DNA from: Paraphaeosphaeria minitans
Lineage: Eukaryota > Ascomycota > Dothideomycetes > Pleosporales > Didymosphaeriaceae
DNA length: 64,000 nucleotides
Assembly (NCBI GenBank): GCA_015832175.1
Contig: WJXW01000011.1
Location: forward strand, 1,736,001-1,800,000
Direction: 5' to 3'
Within the stretch, counting starts at the first letter, position 1, and every line of letters starts with the position of its first letter. The notes under the pieces are model-generated. The model was not told the DNA's origin. It saw only the letters and a program-made list of their open reading frames with translations, and did not search any database. Positions 21,327-31,960 of the stretch are shown here, in pieces. The position numbers and the translations under genes are program-made.

Positions 21327-24300
21327 ATGGCTCGCGGTCAGAGCGAAGAGATCGAGCGCAATGCCTCGGTCGCCACTCGCTCAAAGTCCATCGTGTCGCT
21401 GACTGCTTTCGAGGGCATGGACGAGTATGCCGCCCTGCAAAAGTACATCCAGTTCTACCGCGACCCGCGCTCTGCCCAGCTCGAGCAGAAGCCCGTCGAG
21501 GAGAAGACGCCCTGGTGGAAGTTCTGGGCCTCGAGCAACAAGGCCGCCGCCGCTCCCGATGGCTCCATCGTCCCCGATGATGTGCGTCTCTCTGCTTTTT
21601 TTTCTTCTCCTTGTTCTTCTTCTTGTCCTTGCTCTCCTCTCCTGCCTCTCTTTCGCATCCTCCTCACCTCGCCATGCCACCCGCTGACTCCACTCGCAGA
21701 TGCTCAACAGCGATATCCGCCAGGGTATCACCACCGCCGAGGTCGAGAACCGCCGCAAGCGCTTCGGTTACAACGAGCTTGCAACGGAGAAGACTAACCT
21801 TCTCAAACAATTCCTCAGCTACTTCCAGGGTCCCATTCTCTACATCATGGAAATCGCCGCCCTGCTCGCTGCCGGTCTCGGTGATTGGATCGATTTCGGT
21901 GTCATCTGCGGTATCCTTCTTCTCAACGCTTTCGTCGGTTGGTACCAGGAAAAGCAGGCTGCCGACGTCGTCGCCTCTCTCCGTGGTGACATTGCCATGA
22001 AGGCCGTCGTCATCCGTGACGGCGGCGAGCAGACCATCCTTGCCCGCGAAATCGTCCCTGGTGATATCATCATCATCGAGGAAGGCCAGACCGTCCCCGC
22101 TGATGTCCGCCTCATCTGCAACTACGACTCTCCCGAGGACTTCGAGCGCTACCTCCAGATGAAGGAGGAGGACCTCTTCGACGACTCTTCTGACCCCGAG
22201 GACGAAAAGGATGACGAGAACATCGACGAGGAGCGACCCATTTCGCAGGGACACTCTCTCGTTGCCACGGACCAGTCTGCCATCACTGGAGAGTCTCTCG
22301 CCGTCGACAAGTACATGGGTGAGGTTGCCTACTACACCACCGGCTGCAAGCGCGGCAAGGCCTACGGTATCGCCCTCACCACCGCCCGTCACTCGTTCGT
22401 CGGTCGCACTGCCAGTCTCGTCCAGGGAGCAAAGGACCAGGGTAAGTCATGTTGCACTCGTTTTCCTCCAAACCCCCAGCTAATGCGTCGCAGGTCATTT
22501 CAAGGCTATCATGAACTCTATCGGTACCGCTCTTCTCGTCCTCGTCATGTTCTTCATCCTCGCTGCGTGGATCGGTGGCTTCTTCCATCACCTGGGCATC
22601 GCTACGCACCGTGGTGGATCCGAGAGCTCCGTCACCCTTCTCCACTACGCTTTGATCCTCCTCATCGTCGGTGTCCCCGTCGGTCTTCCCGTCGTCACGA
22701 CCACCACGCTCGCTGTCGGTGCCGCATACCTCGCCAAGGAGCGTGCCATTGTCCAGAAGCTCACTGCCATCGAGTCTCTCGCCGGTGTTGACGTTCTCTG
22801 CTCTGACAAGACCGGTACGCTCACCGCCAACCAGCTCTCCATCCGCGAGCCCTACGTCGCCGAGGGACAGGACGTCAACTGGATGATGGCCGTTGCTGCT
22901 CTCGCTTCTTCCCACAACCTCAAGTCGCTCGACCCCATTGACAAGGTTACCCTCCTCACCATCCGCCGCTACCCCAAGGCCCGCGAGATCCTCAACCAGG
23001 GCTGGAAGACTGAGAAGTTCACTCCCTTCGATCCCGTTTCCAAGCGCATCACCACCGTCTGCCACATGGGTGGTGACAAGTACGTCTGTGCCAAGGGAGC
23101 CCCCAAGGCTATTCTCAACCTTTCCAACTGCGACGAGGAGACCGCCAGGCTCTTCCGTGACAAGGCTGCCGATTTCGCTAGGCGTGGATTCCGTTCCCTC
23201 GGTGTCGCTTACCAGAAGAACGGCGGTGACTGGATCCTCCTCGGTCTCCTCTCCATGTTCGACCCTCCCCGTGAGGATACCGCTCAGACCATCGTCGAGG
23301 CTCAGCAGCTCGGTGTCCCCGTCAAGATGTTGACTGGTGACGCCATCGCCATCGCCAAGGAAACCTGCAAGATGCTGGCTCTCGGTACCAAGGTCTACAA
23401 CTCTACCAAGCTCATCCACGGCGGTCTCTCCGGTACCACCCAGCACGACCTCGTCGAGCGCGCCGACGGTTTCGCCGAAGTTTTCCCCGAGCACAAGTAC
23501 CAGGTCGTCGAGATGCTCCAGCAGCGTGGTCACTTGACCGCCATGACGGGTGACGGTGTCAACGACGCTCCCTCGCTCAAGAAGGCTGACTGTGGTATCG
23601 CTGTCGAAGGTTCCACCGAAGCTGCCCAGGCTGCCGCTGATATCGTTTTCCTCGCCCCCGGTCTGTCCACCATCGTCTTGGCCATCAAGATTGCCCGTCA
23701 AATTTTCCAACGTATGAAGGCGTACATTCAGTACCGCATTGCTCTCTGTCTCCATCTCGAGCTTTACCTCGTCACCTCCATGATCATCATCAACGAGACC
23801 ATTCGTGCCGACCTCGTCGTTTTCATCGCCCTCTTCGCCGATCTGGCCACCGTCGCCGTTGCCTACGACGTAAGTGTTGGGAAACCCCCTCGTCTGAATC
23901 CGTTACTGACTTGTACTAGAACGCTTACTCCGAGGCCCGCCCTGTCGAGTGGCAATTGCCCAAGATCTGGTTCATCTCCGTCATCCTCGGCATATTGCTC
24001 GCTCTCGGTACCTGGGTCATTCGTGGCACTCTTTTCCTCCCCAACGGCGGTATCATCCAGAACTTCGGCTCGATCCAGGAGATCCTCTTCCTCGAGGTCG
24101 CCCTCACTGAGAACTGGCTCATCTTCGTTACCCGTGGTGGCAAGACGTGGCCCTCGTTCCAGCTCGTCGTTGCCATCTTTGGTGTCGATGTCATGGCTAC
24201 CCTCTTCTGCATCTTCGGATGGCTTTCGGGCGGTCTCTACCAGACCGACCCTCCCTCCACCTACAACTTCCGCGCCGACGGCTGGGTTGACGTTGTCACC

Positions 24301-24543
24301 GTCGTCGTTGTCTGGGCCTACTCGATCGGTGTCACCATTGTCATCGCCATGGTGTACTACCTCCTTAACCAGATCAGCTGGCTCAACGACCTCGGCCGCA
24401 AGGACCGCACCCGCAAGAACCCCGCCATCGAGAACATGCTCGCTGCCCTCAGCAAGCTGTCGCTCGAGCACGGCAAGGACAAGCACGGTGTCGACCGGTA
24501 CGTGCTTGCGACGCGTGCGGCGGAGGAGGAGGATGACGAGTAG
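21327..24543 (+). CDS. PMA1: Plasma-membrane H+-ATPase (P3A type)
   Basis: Pumps protons out of the cell using ATP and powers nutrient uptake. Four exons, 21327-21581, 21700-22441, 22494-23869 and 23920-24543, keep phase across introns of 118, 52 and 50 nt and give 998 residues. Seen in order: TGES of the actuator domain, CSDKTGTLTANQ with the phosphorylated Asp437, KGAPKAI of the nucleotide domain, MLTGDAIAIA, and GDGVNDAPSLKKADCGIA, with membrane helices on both sides. Between the first cytosolic segments and TGES is an acidic insert (about residues 232-268, Glu/Asp-rich). The C-terminus ends RAAEEEDDE and lacks a Ser/Arg/Thr-rich autoinhibitory tail like that of yeast Pma1. Together with the insert this suggests the longer H+-ATPase class found beside the classical one in filamentous fungi. 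Codon use is strongly biased to C-ending codons, as in highly expressed genes. Confidence 0.95.
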
Positions 24544-25640
24544 ATTTGAGATACCAGTGTACATGCGAGCTTCCTTTTTTGTATATTGTGTCGGGGGATG
24601 TATGGATGCATGTTGAATAACCACAAGGAAAGGATGAGGATGATATGGGAAAGGCGCGACAGTTAAGACAAGTCTGCCTAGGGGACGAGTTGAAAGCGCC
24701 TAATTTCTAATTTACTGTCTGAACATTCATGCATTGTCCATGTGCGTGAACGTTGTCATGTCTGCTGTCTGCTATTACGCGCACTGCATTGCGGTTATTC
24801 CACCGAGATGGCACATTCACAGCTGCATGTTCAACCTTGGGCTGACCTTCCTTGCCTGGTGAGAGATGATGGCGGAAAGAGAAAAGAGAAAAGAGAGAAA
24901 AAAAAAATCTGCGGGTTTCACGCTAGGGCTAGGGCTAGGTGGTAGGTGGTAGGTGGTAGGTGGTGGGTGGTAGGCTAGGTGCTAAGGGTAGCGTCAAGGC
25001 CGTGGACCGTGGTGGACTTATCTCGTGGTGTACTAACTAGGTAGGTAGTCGACGGTTTCGGGTCTTGGTCCATCCACAGCGCGAGTGCGGCGTGGGGGGG
25101 TGCTTCAGCGACACCGTTTGTGAGGCTGACGGGGCGCGGCGTGGCTCCAATCGCGCAAGGGCTGGGTCTTGCTGACCTGCGAGTAGGTAGGTAGGTGTGG
25201 GCTGGCGGCTGCGATTGCACGTCCCCGACATCGCCCGGGGCCCCCGTTGAGCGTGTGGTGGAGGCGAGGACGAGGACGAGGCGTGGTGGTGCTCTTGGTG
25301 TATACGAGAGTGGAGTGTGGTGGTGTGGTGTTGAGAGCGAGAGGTTGTCACGATGGGTTGATGGCAGAGCGTGCGTGGGGGAGGGGGACACAAGGCGAGG
25401 GGGGTGATTGGTTAATTTGAGAGGTGCGACTAATCCTATGTATTAGACTTTGCTACACACCGCATCCAACGCATCTATTAGGACGATACCCTGCTTCCGG
25501 TTTTCTGGGATCGACGCCGGACAAGCCCATTATCCGAGTCCATGGAGAAAATCCACGGCTTGCAGCTTTGTGGTACATTGGCAACAGAGCGATTTTCACC
25601 ACGAGCGTGCATGCTGGGAGCTTTTGACACAATCGTGGTC
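24544..25640. other. Intergenic region after PMA1
   Basis: No supported gene. It holds the PMA1 3' UTR, a G-rich repeat at 24923-24991, and GGTA-type motifs near 25038 and 25183. Short frames from 25424 onward may be the unrecognisable N-terminal lobe of the decayed kinase that follows. Confidence 0.45.
24923..24991. repeat. G-rich TAGGGC / TAGGTGG repeat
   Basis: Two TAGGGC hexamers are followed by about five TAGGTGG-like heptamers and a decayed tail ending CTAAGGGTAG. It resembles degenerate telomere-type sequence but has no exact TTAGGG array. Confidence 0.7.
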
Positions 25641-25651
25641 AGCCAACAACG

Positions 25652-26165
25652 TTGTCGATGGCTCTTTTCGAATTTGACTTTTGGATGGTTCTTGTCAATG
25701 CCTTTGAAGAGATACGTTGGTTGAAATCACCCCAAGGATACTGCAGCTTTGGTCCTCGTGGATTGACAGATTCACTTTTTGATTCTGGAGATGACTTAGT
25801 GGTATTTCATAGATCATTTAATACTAATTCAGACCTGAATGAGGCTATGACCGCTAGATACGCCAGTCAAACCCATTCTAGATACAGGACGCAGCACTTC
25901 GCGCGCGCCTTCAAGGATGTCTTCCAGAACCACGCTCCGGTCTTCACGCATGCGGATTCACAGCGGAAGAACGTCATGTTCCGGAAAGCCGCCGGTAGTA
26001 ACAGATAATGACCTAGTCCAGTGGGCTTCGACAGACCTAGAGCTCGTTGTCATCGACTGGGAGTCTGCTGGATGACATCCAAGCTACTGAGAGTACTCAA
26101 GAGCGCTTTTCGGGTGCGGTGAATGGAAAGATGACTGGAGTGACTGAATCGAGGACATTTTGGAG
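25652..26165 (+). pseudogene. APH/choline-kinase-like phosphotransferase, broken
   Basis: Remains of the C-terminal lobe of an aminoglycoside-phosphotransferase-like kinase. The segments GYCSFGPRGLTDSLFDSG, APVFTHADSQRKNVMFR (catalytic loop, Asp and Asn present) and LELVVIDWESAG (metal-binding DWE) are in family order. A one-base frameshift lies near 26003, and after DWESAG the frame has TGA at 26073, 26088 and 26145 exactly where family members have Trp (AG-W-HPSY-W-EY and DW..D-W). The first part of the kinase cannot be followed upstream of 25652. The region is more AT-rich than its neighbours. The natural substrate in such fungal genes is generally unknown. Confidence 0.7.
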
Positions 26166-27460
26166 CCATATCGGAACGAATATGTTTGGGTACTACTTTT
26201 TCTTACAGAACTGTTTTCACGATATTACGTTCAATTTTGACATCTTGCACGTATATACGTTCTGGTATCCTCATGTATAAGCCGATGTAGTGAGCATTAT
26301 ATTGAGCTGGGGATCGACATCTCGATATGTTCAAGAAGAGCTTCAGGGCCGTCAGTTGGTGTTCATGCATCTGGCCCACAGACTGGTCTCATCAAGCTTG
26401 AGACTATCTATATGCGGCAGTGATTTAGGCATACATGGCACGATGAATGACATGGAATGTAACCGATAAGTCGCGTGACTGTTGTTTAGACAGCGCTACC
26501 CTGAGGCGCACCTCGCCCATGGCCAGCCACCTTGTACTATTAGCCATCAAAAGTTAACCAGTGCCAGGGCGCTTCCAGCCATGCGAGAGATATTGAGCAC
26601 TGAGCATTTTTATAACTATTTTGGGTTATGTACCTACGGAGATCGGAAATCTGTGACCCGATCGTCGGTAAACAGATATGATATAGCGGTCTAGGTGGTG
26701 AGCAATTCATGAAGAACTAGGCTATCCGTCCGCTCAGCCATATATAAGGTGTGTACCGGCGAATTAGTAATATCGTGGGTGAGCAGATGTGAATCCTCGC
26801 AATGTACGTTTTTAGAAATATCTATCGTGGGAGTACCTAGGGGCCATCGGATCACTGCAGCGGAGCCAATCTCGCATCTGTGCAGCTCTAGCTCATTTTT
26901 CCCTAGTTGAAGTCACTAAACCTACCAAAGCTAGCTCATGCAGGTCAAGTAGTTTTGTTTTTCATCTATCTGCGACGGAAGTGTCACCTGGAGAGATACA
27001 CATGCACTGCAGGAGACAGTTCGCTAGCAACAAAGAAGATGCACCCTAGCAGTTCATGCTGAACTATGAAACATCGCAAATTTGTGCCAAATACCACTGG
27101 GTTTAGTATCTGACGTGCTCGCTGCAGAAGAGTAGACTACCTAGGGGTAACAGCAACAACCAACATGGTGGACGCGTCTTGCACCAGGTAGACAGGTACC
27201 TACCTATTGGCCAAGAGTCCAGACATCAACACCACGGCTTAGGTACCATGAGCGATCTCTCGATCCAGCGCGAATCGCCAAGATATCTCATTCCAGAATA
27301 TTCCAGCCCATGATCTCACACCAAGTCCAGGCGCCCTCGATTACCGACCGCATACGCGCAGCCTACCCATCACCCACCCTCTATATACGAGGGCAGCACT
27401 GCATCAGCCCCCCGCCCTCGTGACACCTCCTCGCTCTCCCCATTTCACCCGACCGGAAAC

Positions 27461-27506
27461 CTGGGGTGCGTTTCCTTAGCCCTCGCGGCATATACCCTGG
27501 GGTGCG
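27461..27506 (+). promoter_or_regulatory. Two CTGGGGTGCG motifs, CreA-like
   Basis: CTGGGGTGCG occurs at 27461-27470 and 27497-27506, 36 bases apart. Both contain CTGGGG, which matches the SYGGRG consensus of the carbon repressor CreA/CRE1. They lie about 400 bases before an AA9 LPMO gene, a class often under carbon repression. Function here is inferred. Confidence 0.4.
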
Positions 27507-27780
27507 TCGCTTCCTTCTGGGCGGCTGATTCGGCACATGAGCAGGCGCCGAGCCGCAATTGACTGCTGTGTAAATTGAAGTGTCGCCTCATCGCCAACCA
27601 CCGTCTAAATCGCACACTTGGCGGAGTGCACCCGGTTTGGATAGATGAAGACGTGTGGGGTGGGCGCGTTATATCGCGGGCCTAATCTGGGTGATGCTGT
27701 ATGACGATCGTGGGAAGCCGGGCCGGGTGGAGGAGGGCTTGTAGGACTGCGACTGCAATCTATCACAGAGGTCTTGGGGG

Positions 27781-27787
27781 TATAAAT
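27781..27787 (+). promoter_or_regulatory. TATA element of the LPMO gene
   Basis: TATAAAT starts at 27781, about 119 bases before the ATG at 27900, a usual distance for a fungal gene with a leader of some 90 bases. Confidence 0.45.
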
Positions 27788-27899
27788 TGAGTGTAAAGGT
27801 ATGGAGGTCGAGGTCGTTGTGGCACTCGTGTTCAGCTCTTCAGACGGTCGACATTCCTTCGCTTTTACTCTTGGTTGTACGATTCGAAACTATTTCAAG

Positions 27900-28705
27900 A
27901 TGAAGACTGCCATCGTGCTCCTCGCTGCGGCGACTGCCGTCTCTGCCCACTCGACATGGCAGGACTTGTGGGTGGGCTCTGCGGACAAGGCGACCAGCTG
28001 CACGCGTATTGTCAAGGACAACAACCCGATCGACTCCCTCTCATCCAAAGACATGTTCTGCGGCCGCGGACCTGCCACACAGTCTGGAGTCTGCGAGGTT
28101 GCTGGTACGTTCCTCAACTCTAACTGCAAGTCCAAGTGATAAACCTAACGAACTGCAACACAGCCGGCACCGCCCTCACCGTCGAGATGCACGCCCAACC
28201 CGGCGACCGCAGCTGCGCCAACCCCGCCATCGGCGGGAACCACTACGGTCCGGTCTACATTTACATGGCCAAGGTCTCCGACGCGAAGTCCGCTTCATCC
28301 GCGTCGTTCTTCAAGGTCGCCGAGGACGGCTACACCGGCACCACCGCGTCCTGGGGCACCGAGATCCTCAACGCGAATTGCGGGAAGCGGGCCTTCACCG
28401 TGCCCAAGAGCCTCGCTGCTGGCGACTACCTCGTCCGTGCTGAGGCGATTGCGTTACACGCTGGAGCGCAGAGCCCGCAGCCGTACGTGTCGTGCTTCCA
28501 GGTTAAGGTCACTGGTGGCGGGAGCGCGAACCCGTCTGGTGTCAGCTTCCCTGGTGCTTACAAGTTGAGGTGAGTTCCTATCATATCATGATGTCCGGAA
28601 AATGGCCCTTTGCTAATGCCGAGTAGCGATGCTTTGTTCTCCAAGGCCATCTACGACTCGTCCTTCAAGTACGCCAGCGTTGGCCCGGCTGTGTGGACCG
28701 GTTAG
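27900..28705 (+). CDS. AA9 lytic polysaccharide monooxygenase
   Basis: Secreted copper enzyme that oxidatively cleaves cellulose or related polysaccharides. Exons 27900-28104, 28164-28569 and 28627-28705 (introns 59 and 57 nt) give 229 residues. A 16-residue signal peptide (MKTAIVLLAAATAVSA) is followed by His17, which becomes the N-terminal His of the copper brace after cleavage (HSTWQDLW). His167 in AIALHAG is the second copper ligand, and the tyrosine of QPYVSCFQVKVTGGG is in the place of the family's axial Tyr. PSGVSFPGAYKLSDALF is the usual C-terminal signature. There is no carbohydrate-binding module. The start at 27900 was chosen because it begins a clean signal peptide; an ATG at 27801 in the same frame adds 33 residues without one. 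Confidence 0.92.
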
Positions 28706-28960
28706 AGTTGTGCGAGTTTGTTACGAGCAGATGGTAGACCGCCTCGTCGTTTTGCACTGTTGTATTCATTAGCATTGTCGAATCGCTCATTGCATTACCG
28801 GGGAAGAGATCTTTCAAGCAATACATTGCATTTGCACAGTAATCCAGCGCCTATAATCGTAACGCGCGCTCGTAAAGATGTACCCAATACATGGTATGGA
28901 GATTCCAGAACGCCGGACCAATGCACCCATCCCGATTTTGAACGGCCAAGCAGAGCAAAT

Positions 28961-29392
28961 CTACTGCTCGCTCACTGCACCCCTCAGATACCAAAACATA
29001 CCCAACCGATAGAGCGCCTCCCTCGCTTCCCCCATCTCCGCCTGCTCCTTTTGCACAATCGCAAGCGCCTGCTCCAGTGCCCCCTGATACGCCTTTTGGG
29101 TCTCCTTATCGCTCAGTCTCGCAGTGAAGTCTCCGTAAGGTAGCCAGACCTTGCCTTCCCCGTTGCGGTCACCGAACATCTGCCCGTAGATGGTCTCATA
29201 GCAGACCTGATAGAAGAGCTCTGTTTCGGGGGCGGTAGGCTTGGTGACGCGGCCTGAAAGTTCCATCAAGTCGAATTGAAATGTTTTTCTTTGCTTGCTG
29301 TTGTCGAGGATGTGGTGGATGGTTGTGTCTTGGAGAAATTGAGTTTTCGGCTTGCCGAGGGTCTCGGAGTAATCGTACGCGGATTGGATCAT
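28961..29392 (-). CDS. Small hypothetical protein
   Basis: A single open frame of 143 residues, family not recognised. It is hydrophilic and helix-rich, with no signal peptide; a Gln/Glu/Ala-rich helix (QGALEQALAIVQKEQAEM) lies near residues 103-120. Its 3' end converges on the LPMO gene. The frame is long for chance and has even composition, but no homology is visible by eye. Confidence 0.45.
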   Translation of the reverse strand: MIQSAYDYSETLGKPKTQFLQDTTIHHILDNSKQRKTFQFDLMELSGRVTKPTAPETELFYQVCYETIYGQMFGDRNGEGKVWLPYGDFTARLSDKETQKAYQGALEQALAIVQKEQAEMGEAREALYRLGMFWYLRGAVSEQ

Positions 29393-29774
29393 GTTTGCGG
29401 TTGTTGAAGTGTAGAAGTGCTAGTGGTCTCGAATCTCGTCCCGGGGAATCGGAGGTCGTGAAAGTCGTAGGTTTCGTAGATCTTAAGAGCTAAAGTTTTT
29501 GATGGGATCGTAATTTCCTGAATGATTGGACTGACTCAGAAGAAAGGTTGCTGAGAATGGCCATTCGATAGGTCCACATGGTCGCATTTATATTTAACAG
29601 TGTTGTTGGCTCTGAAACCGTCGTGTCATAGTCATGCCGTCACGCGAGATTCTCCGACGTCGCCACGCGAGTCCACCCGACCATCAGACCAGGAATTTCC
29701 TGTAACCCCAACGAAAACCAAGGAAAACGCATCACTACGCCACACTGCCAACATCAAGTTAAACCCACTCTTTA
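29393..29774. other. Intergenic region
   Basis: About 380 bases without a supported gene, between two minus-strand genes; it would hold the promoter of the 143-residue gene and the 3' UTR of the DHH gene. Confidence 0.5.
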
Positions 29775-31109
29775 CTATGCCGCTTTGACGAAGTAGTTCT
29801 GCAATGTGTTTTTCTGCGCTCGTTTCCTCTTTTCTGGTGTCTTGGCTTCCGCTTTCTTCCGCGTGTTCTCACCGACGCCCATCAGCTTCTTGAATTCTTC
29901 CCATTCCTGGACGTTGATGATACCACCTGAAGCCTCTTTGTGGCCCCTGGCGAAGCTTTCACCAAGACGCGATCGAAGATCCGGATCGTCTGCTACAATG
30001 CTCTCTAGTGTTTGGATGATGTTGACTTTGTCTTTACCTTCCCGGGCTCGTGCGTGCTTCGCGACCCTGCAAGAGAAGTTGACCTTGTCCGGGAGATAGC
30101 CTTCGTTTGCACACATGACGATCTCCATCTTATCCGACTTCAAGAAGCCCGCCCAGCGCGTGGCGACGACAGGATGTACTTGGGCAGCGGATTTGATGGT
30201 GAGTACAGCGATGGTCGCGTCGCGAGAGAACTTGGGCGGCACATGCGACCACCGCTCTGTTTCCTGCTTGACCTCAAATTGTGCCTCGCGGAGTGTGTCG
30301 TTACTCAATAGCGGTTGTGGGCCGTCCGCCGAGATGACAGCTTCCCATGCCGCCTCGACATTATATGCAGCTGATCGTCGTGGTGCGTTGACGAGGCTGA
30401 CTGCGTCGTTGATCGACTTCTTCGGATTCTTTTTGAATGTTGCGGTCATATCTGGAAAAGGTGGTTGCCACTTCAGCGTATTGCCAAGGTCGCCGTGTGT
30501 TCCAAGAGCCGCTAGCCATGAGACTTTATCCTCCAAGCCTGGATGCAATGGTAGACATATGATGTAGGTGAGAAGGGCACTCGTTGCTACAGGCGGACAA
30601 TCGTGCGCTGTCACAAACTCTGCACCCTGAGGGTAGCCACCCTCTTCGGCGAAGTGATGATCAATGACGAGGCATGTGTGTAGTTTATCGTAAAGAGGAC
30701 CAGTCCTCCGACTTCCCTGGTCTAGAACAAAGATGTAGGTTGGTGATATTTCAGTGACAGTACTGCGGGTGCTTTCGTCATGAACATCGCTTCCCTTTGG
30801 TGGGAAGTATACTGATATCAAATCAGATGGCAGACCAACAGATGTGAGCGTGTGGTACAGAATTGCTCCGGAGGAAAGGCCATCTGCATCTTTATCTGGA
30901 AGAATTAGAGTAGGTTTCTGGGCGCTCGCACACTCTTTGATGATCTCTCTGGCACGCTCTATTTGCGTCTTCGGTGCTGGCCAAACAATTTCCCCATCTT
31001 CATCTCGTCTCGACGGGGTGAGATGATACTCCGGGATCTGAACTTTCGATTTCTTTGCTTTCGCTGGAGAGGCTTGATTTTCTGCCTTACGCTTCGCAGG
31101 GCTGGCCAT
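29775..31109 (-). CDS. DHH-family phosphoesterase (RecJ-like)
   Basis: Single-exon protein of 444 residues from the ATG at 31109. Residues 1-30 are Lys/Ala-rich and basic, with nuclear-localisation character (AKRKAENQASPAKAKKSK). The DHH domain follows: ILPDKDADGLSSGAI with metal-binding aspartates, FVLDQGSR, and the signature VIDHHFAEEGG, then LAALGTHGDLGN. A later RVAK...INIIQTLE region and GGHK-like ARGHKEASGGIIN resemble the DHHA1 domain that binds nucleic acid or nucleotide. The last residues, KNTLQNYF, resemble a PCNA-binding PIP box lacking the usual first Gln. The same frame is open upstream to 31292 with ATGs at 31292 and about 31145; those extensions look like leader sequence. Probably acts on nucleic acid or short nucleotides; a nuclear role is inferred. 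Confidence 0.8.
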   Translation of the reverse strand: MASPAKRKAENQASPAKAKKSKVQIPEYHLTPSRRDEDGEIVWPAPKTQIERAREIIKECASAQKPTLILPDKDADGLSSGAILYHTLTSVGLPSDLISVYFPPKGSDVHDESTRSTVTEISPTYIFVLDQGSRRTGPLYDKLHTCLVIDHHFAEEGGYPQGAEFVTAHDCPPVATSALLTYIICLPLHPGLEDKVSWLAALGTHGDLGNTLKWQPPFPDMTATFKKNPKKSINDAVSLVNAPRRSAAYNVEAAWEAVISADGPQPLLSNDTLREAQFEVKQETERWSHVPPKFSRDATIAVLTIKSAAQVHPVVATRWAGFLKSDKMEIVMCANEGYLPDKVNFSCRVAKHARAREGKDKVNIIQTLESIVADDPDLRSRLGESFARGHKEASGGIINVQEWEEFKKLMGVGENTRKKAEAKTPEKRKRAQKNTLQNYFVKAA

Positions 31110-31960
31110 TATGCATGCGATGTGAAAGGTGCGTGTTGAGGACATCAACAAAAGTGGAGTAATCGAAGGAAGGACGTCGCGCTTCAGGCCACCTGGAATT
31201 CTTGGAAGCCCCCGGGAAACGAGGAACATGCTCTCGTACAGTATAGAGACATGGTGTAAGAAAGGGTAGGGGGCATATGGACATTGAACCAATAAATCGA
31301 TGACGTCTTGCTATAGGTGAATCCCGCTAGGTCGTCCGTTCGGTAGGTAGGTACAATGTCTGGGTTCCAGCGACGAACGTGCTCAAGCTCAAATAGGTGG
31401 TACGCGAGCGAAGGCAACTTTAGGGATTCTTGCTATATCCAGATGCTACTTAAGATGCTTTGCTGCTGCAGAGGTGTTCGATAATTGCTGAGCGTAGAGG
31501 TGCACGAAGCTAAATGACGTCATCACATCCTAGGTAGGTATCTACCTAGGTACTGAGGCTCACCTCGGCTCAATCGCTCATGAGCCCCACATACATAACA
31601 CGACCTACGGACACAACAGCCTCTAGGGAGTATATTCTCAATATAGAGCACAACGAATTTTCCGGAGCGCTTGGGGTTTTTGTAGGTATACGTTCGTCGA
31701 GTCAGTATCTCGCAGTCATGCAAACGGCAAACAGCTGCCCCACTCAAGCCGTCTTCGCCCCAGATATCCAAATGGTAACCTCAAAGCGGGGGCAGCCGTG
31801 ATGTCTTGCCAGGCTGCGGGGTAGCCGAGCACTTCGCACAAAGTGACGGTTTCCCTGTCATCGCTACCAACTGGACAGGTAGTCCTTTCAATCGTCAATC
31901 CTCTTCTAAACCCAGCGTGAGCCTCAACGAAGCACGAACTGCCAGAGAAGAGGAGGCATA
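31110..31960. other. Intergenic region between divergent genes
   Basis: Region between the DHH gene (minus) and the cyclase gene (plus). Short frames only. GGTA/TACC motifs occur near 31345 and 31531-31553, the latter a near-palindrome around TAGGTAGGTATCTACCTAGG. Confidence 0.5.

Larger units (their letters stand above)
26166..27899. other. Gene-free, AT-richer region and LPMO promoter
   Basis: I find no gene. Short frames lack any feature. From about 27300 it becomes the upstream region of the LPMO gene, with repeated CTGGGGTGCG and a TATA element listed separately. A second TATA-like stretch lies at about 27382 without a gene close behind it. Confidence 0.5.

Noticed and set aside
22376..23755. 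Antisense open frame of 459 codons over PMA1
   Set aside because: It lies fully inside a clear H+-ATPase exon on the other strand. Strong C-ending codon bias of PMA1 removes stops from the opposite strand, which explains its length; the translation is low-complexity acidic.
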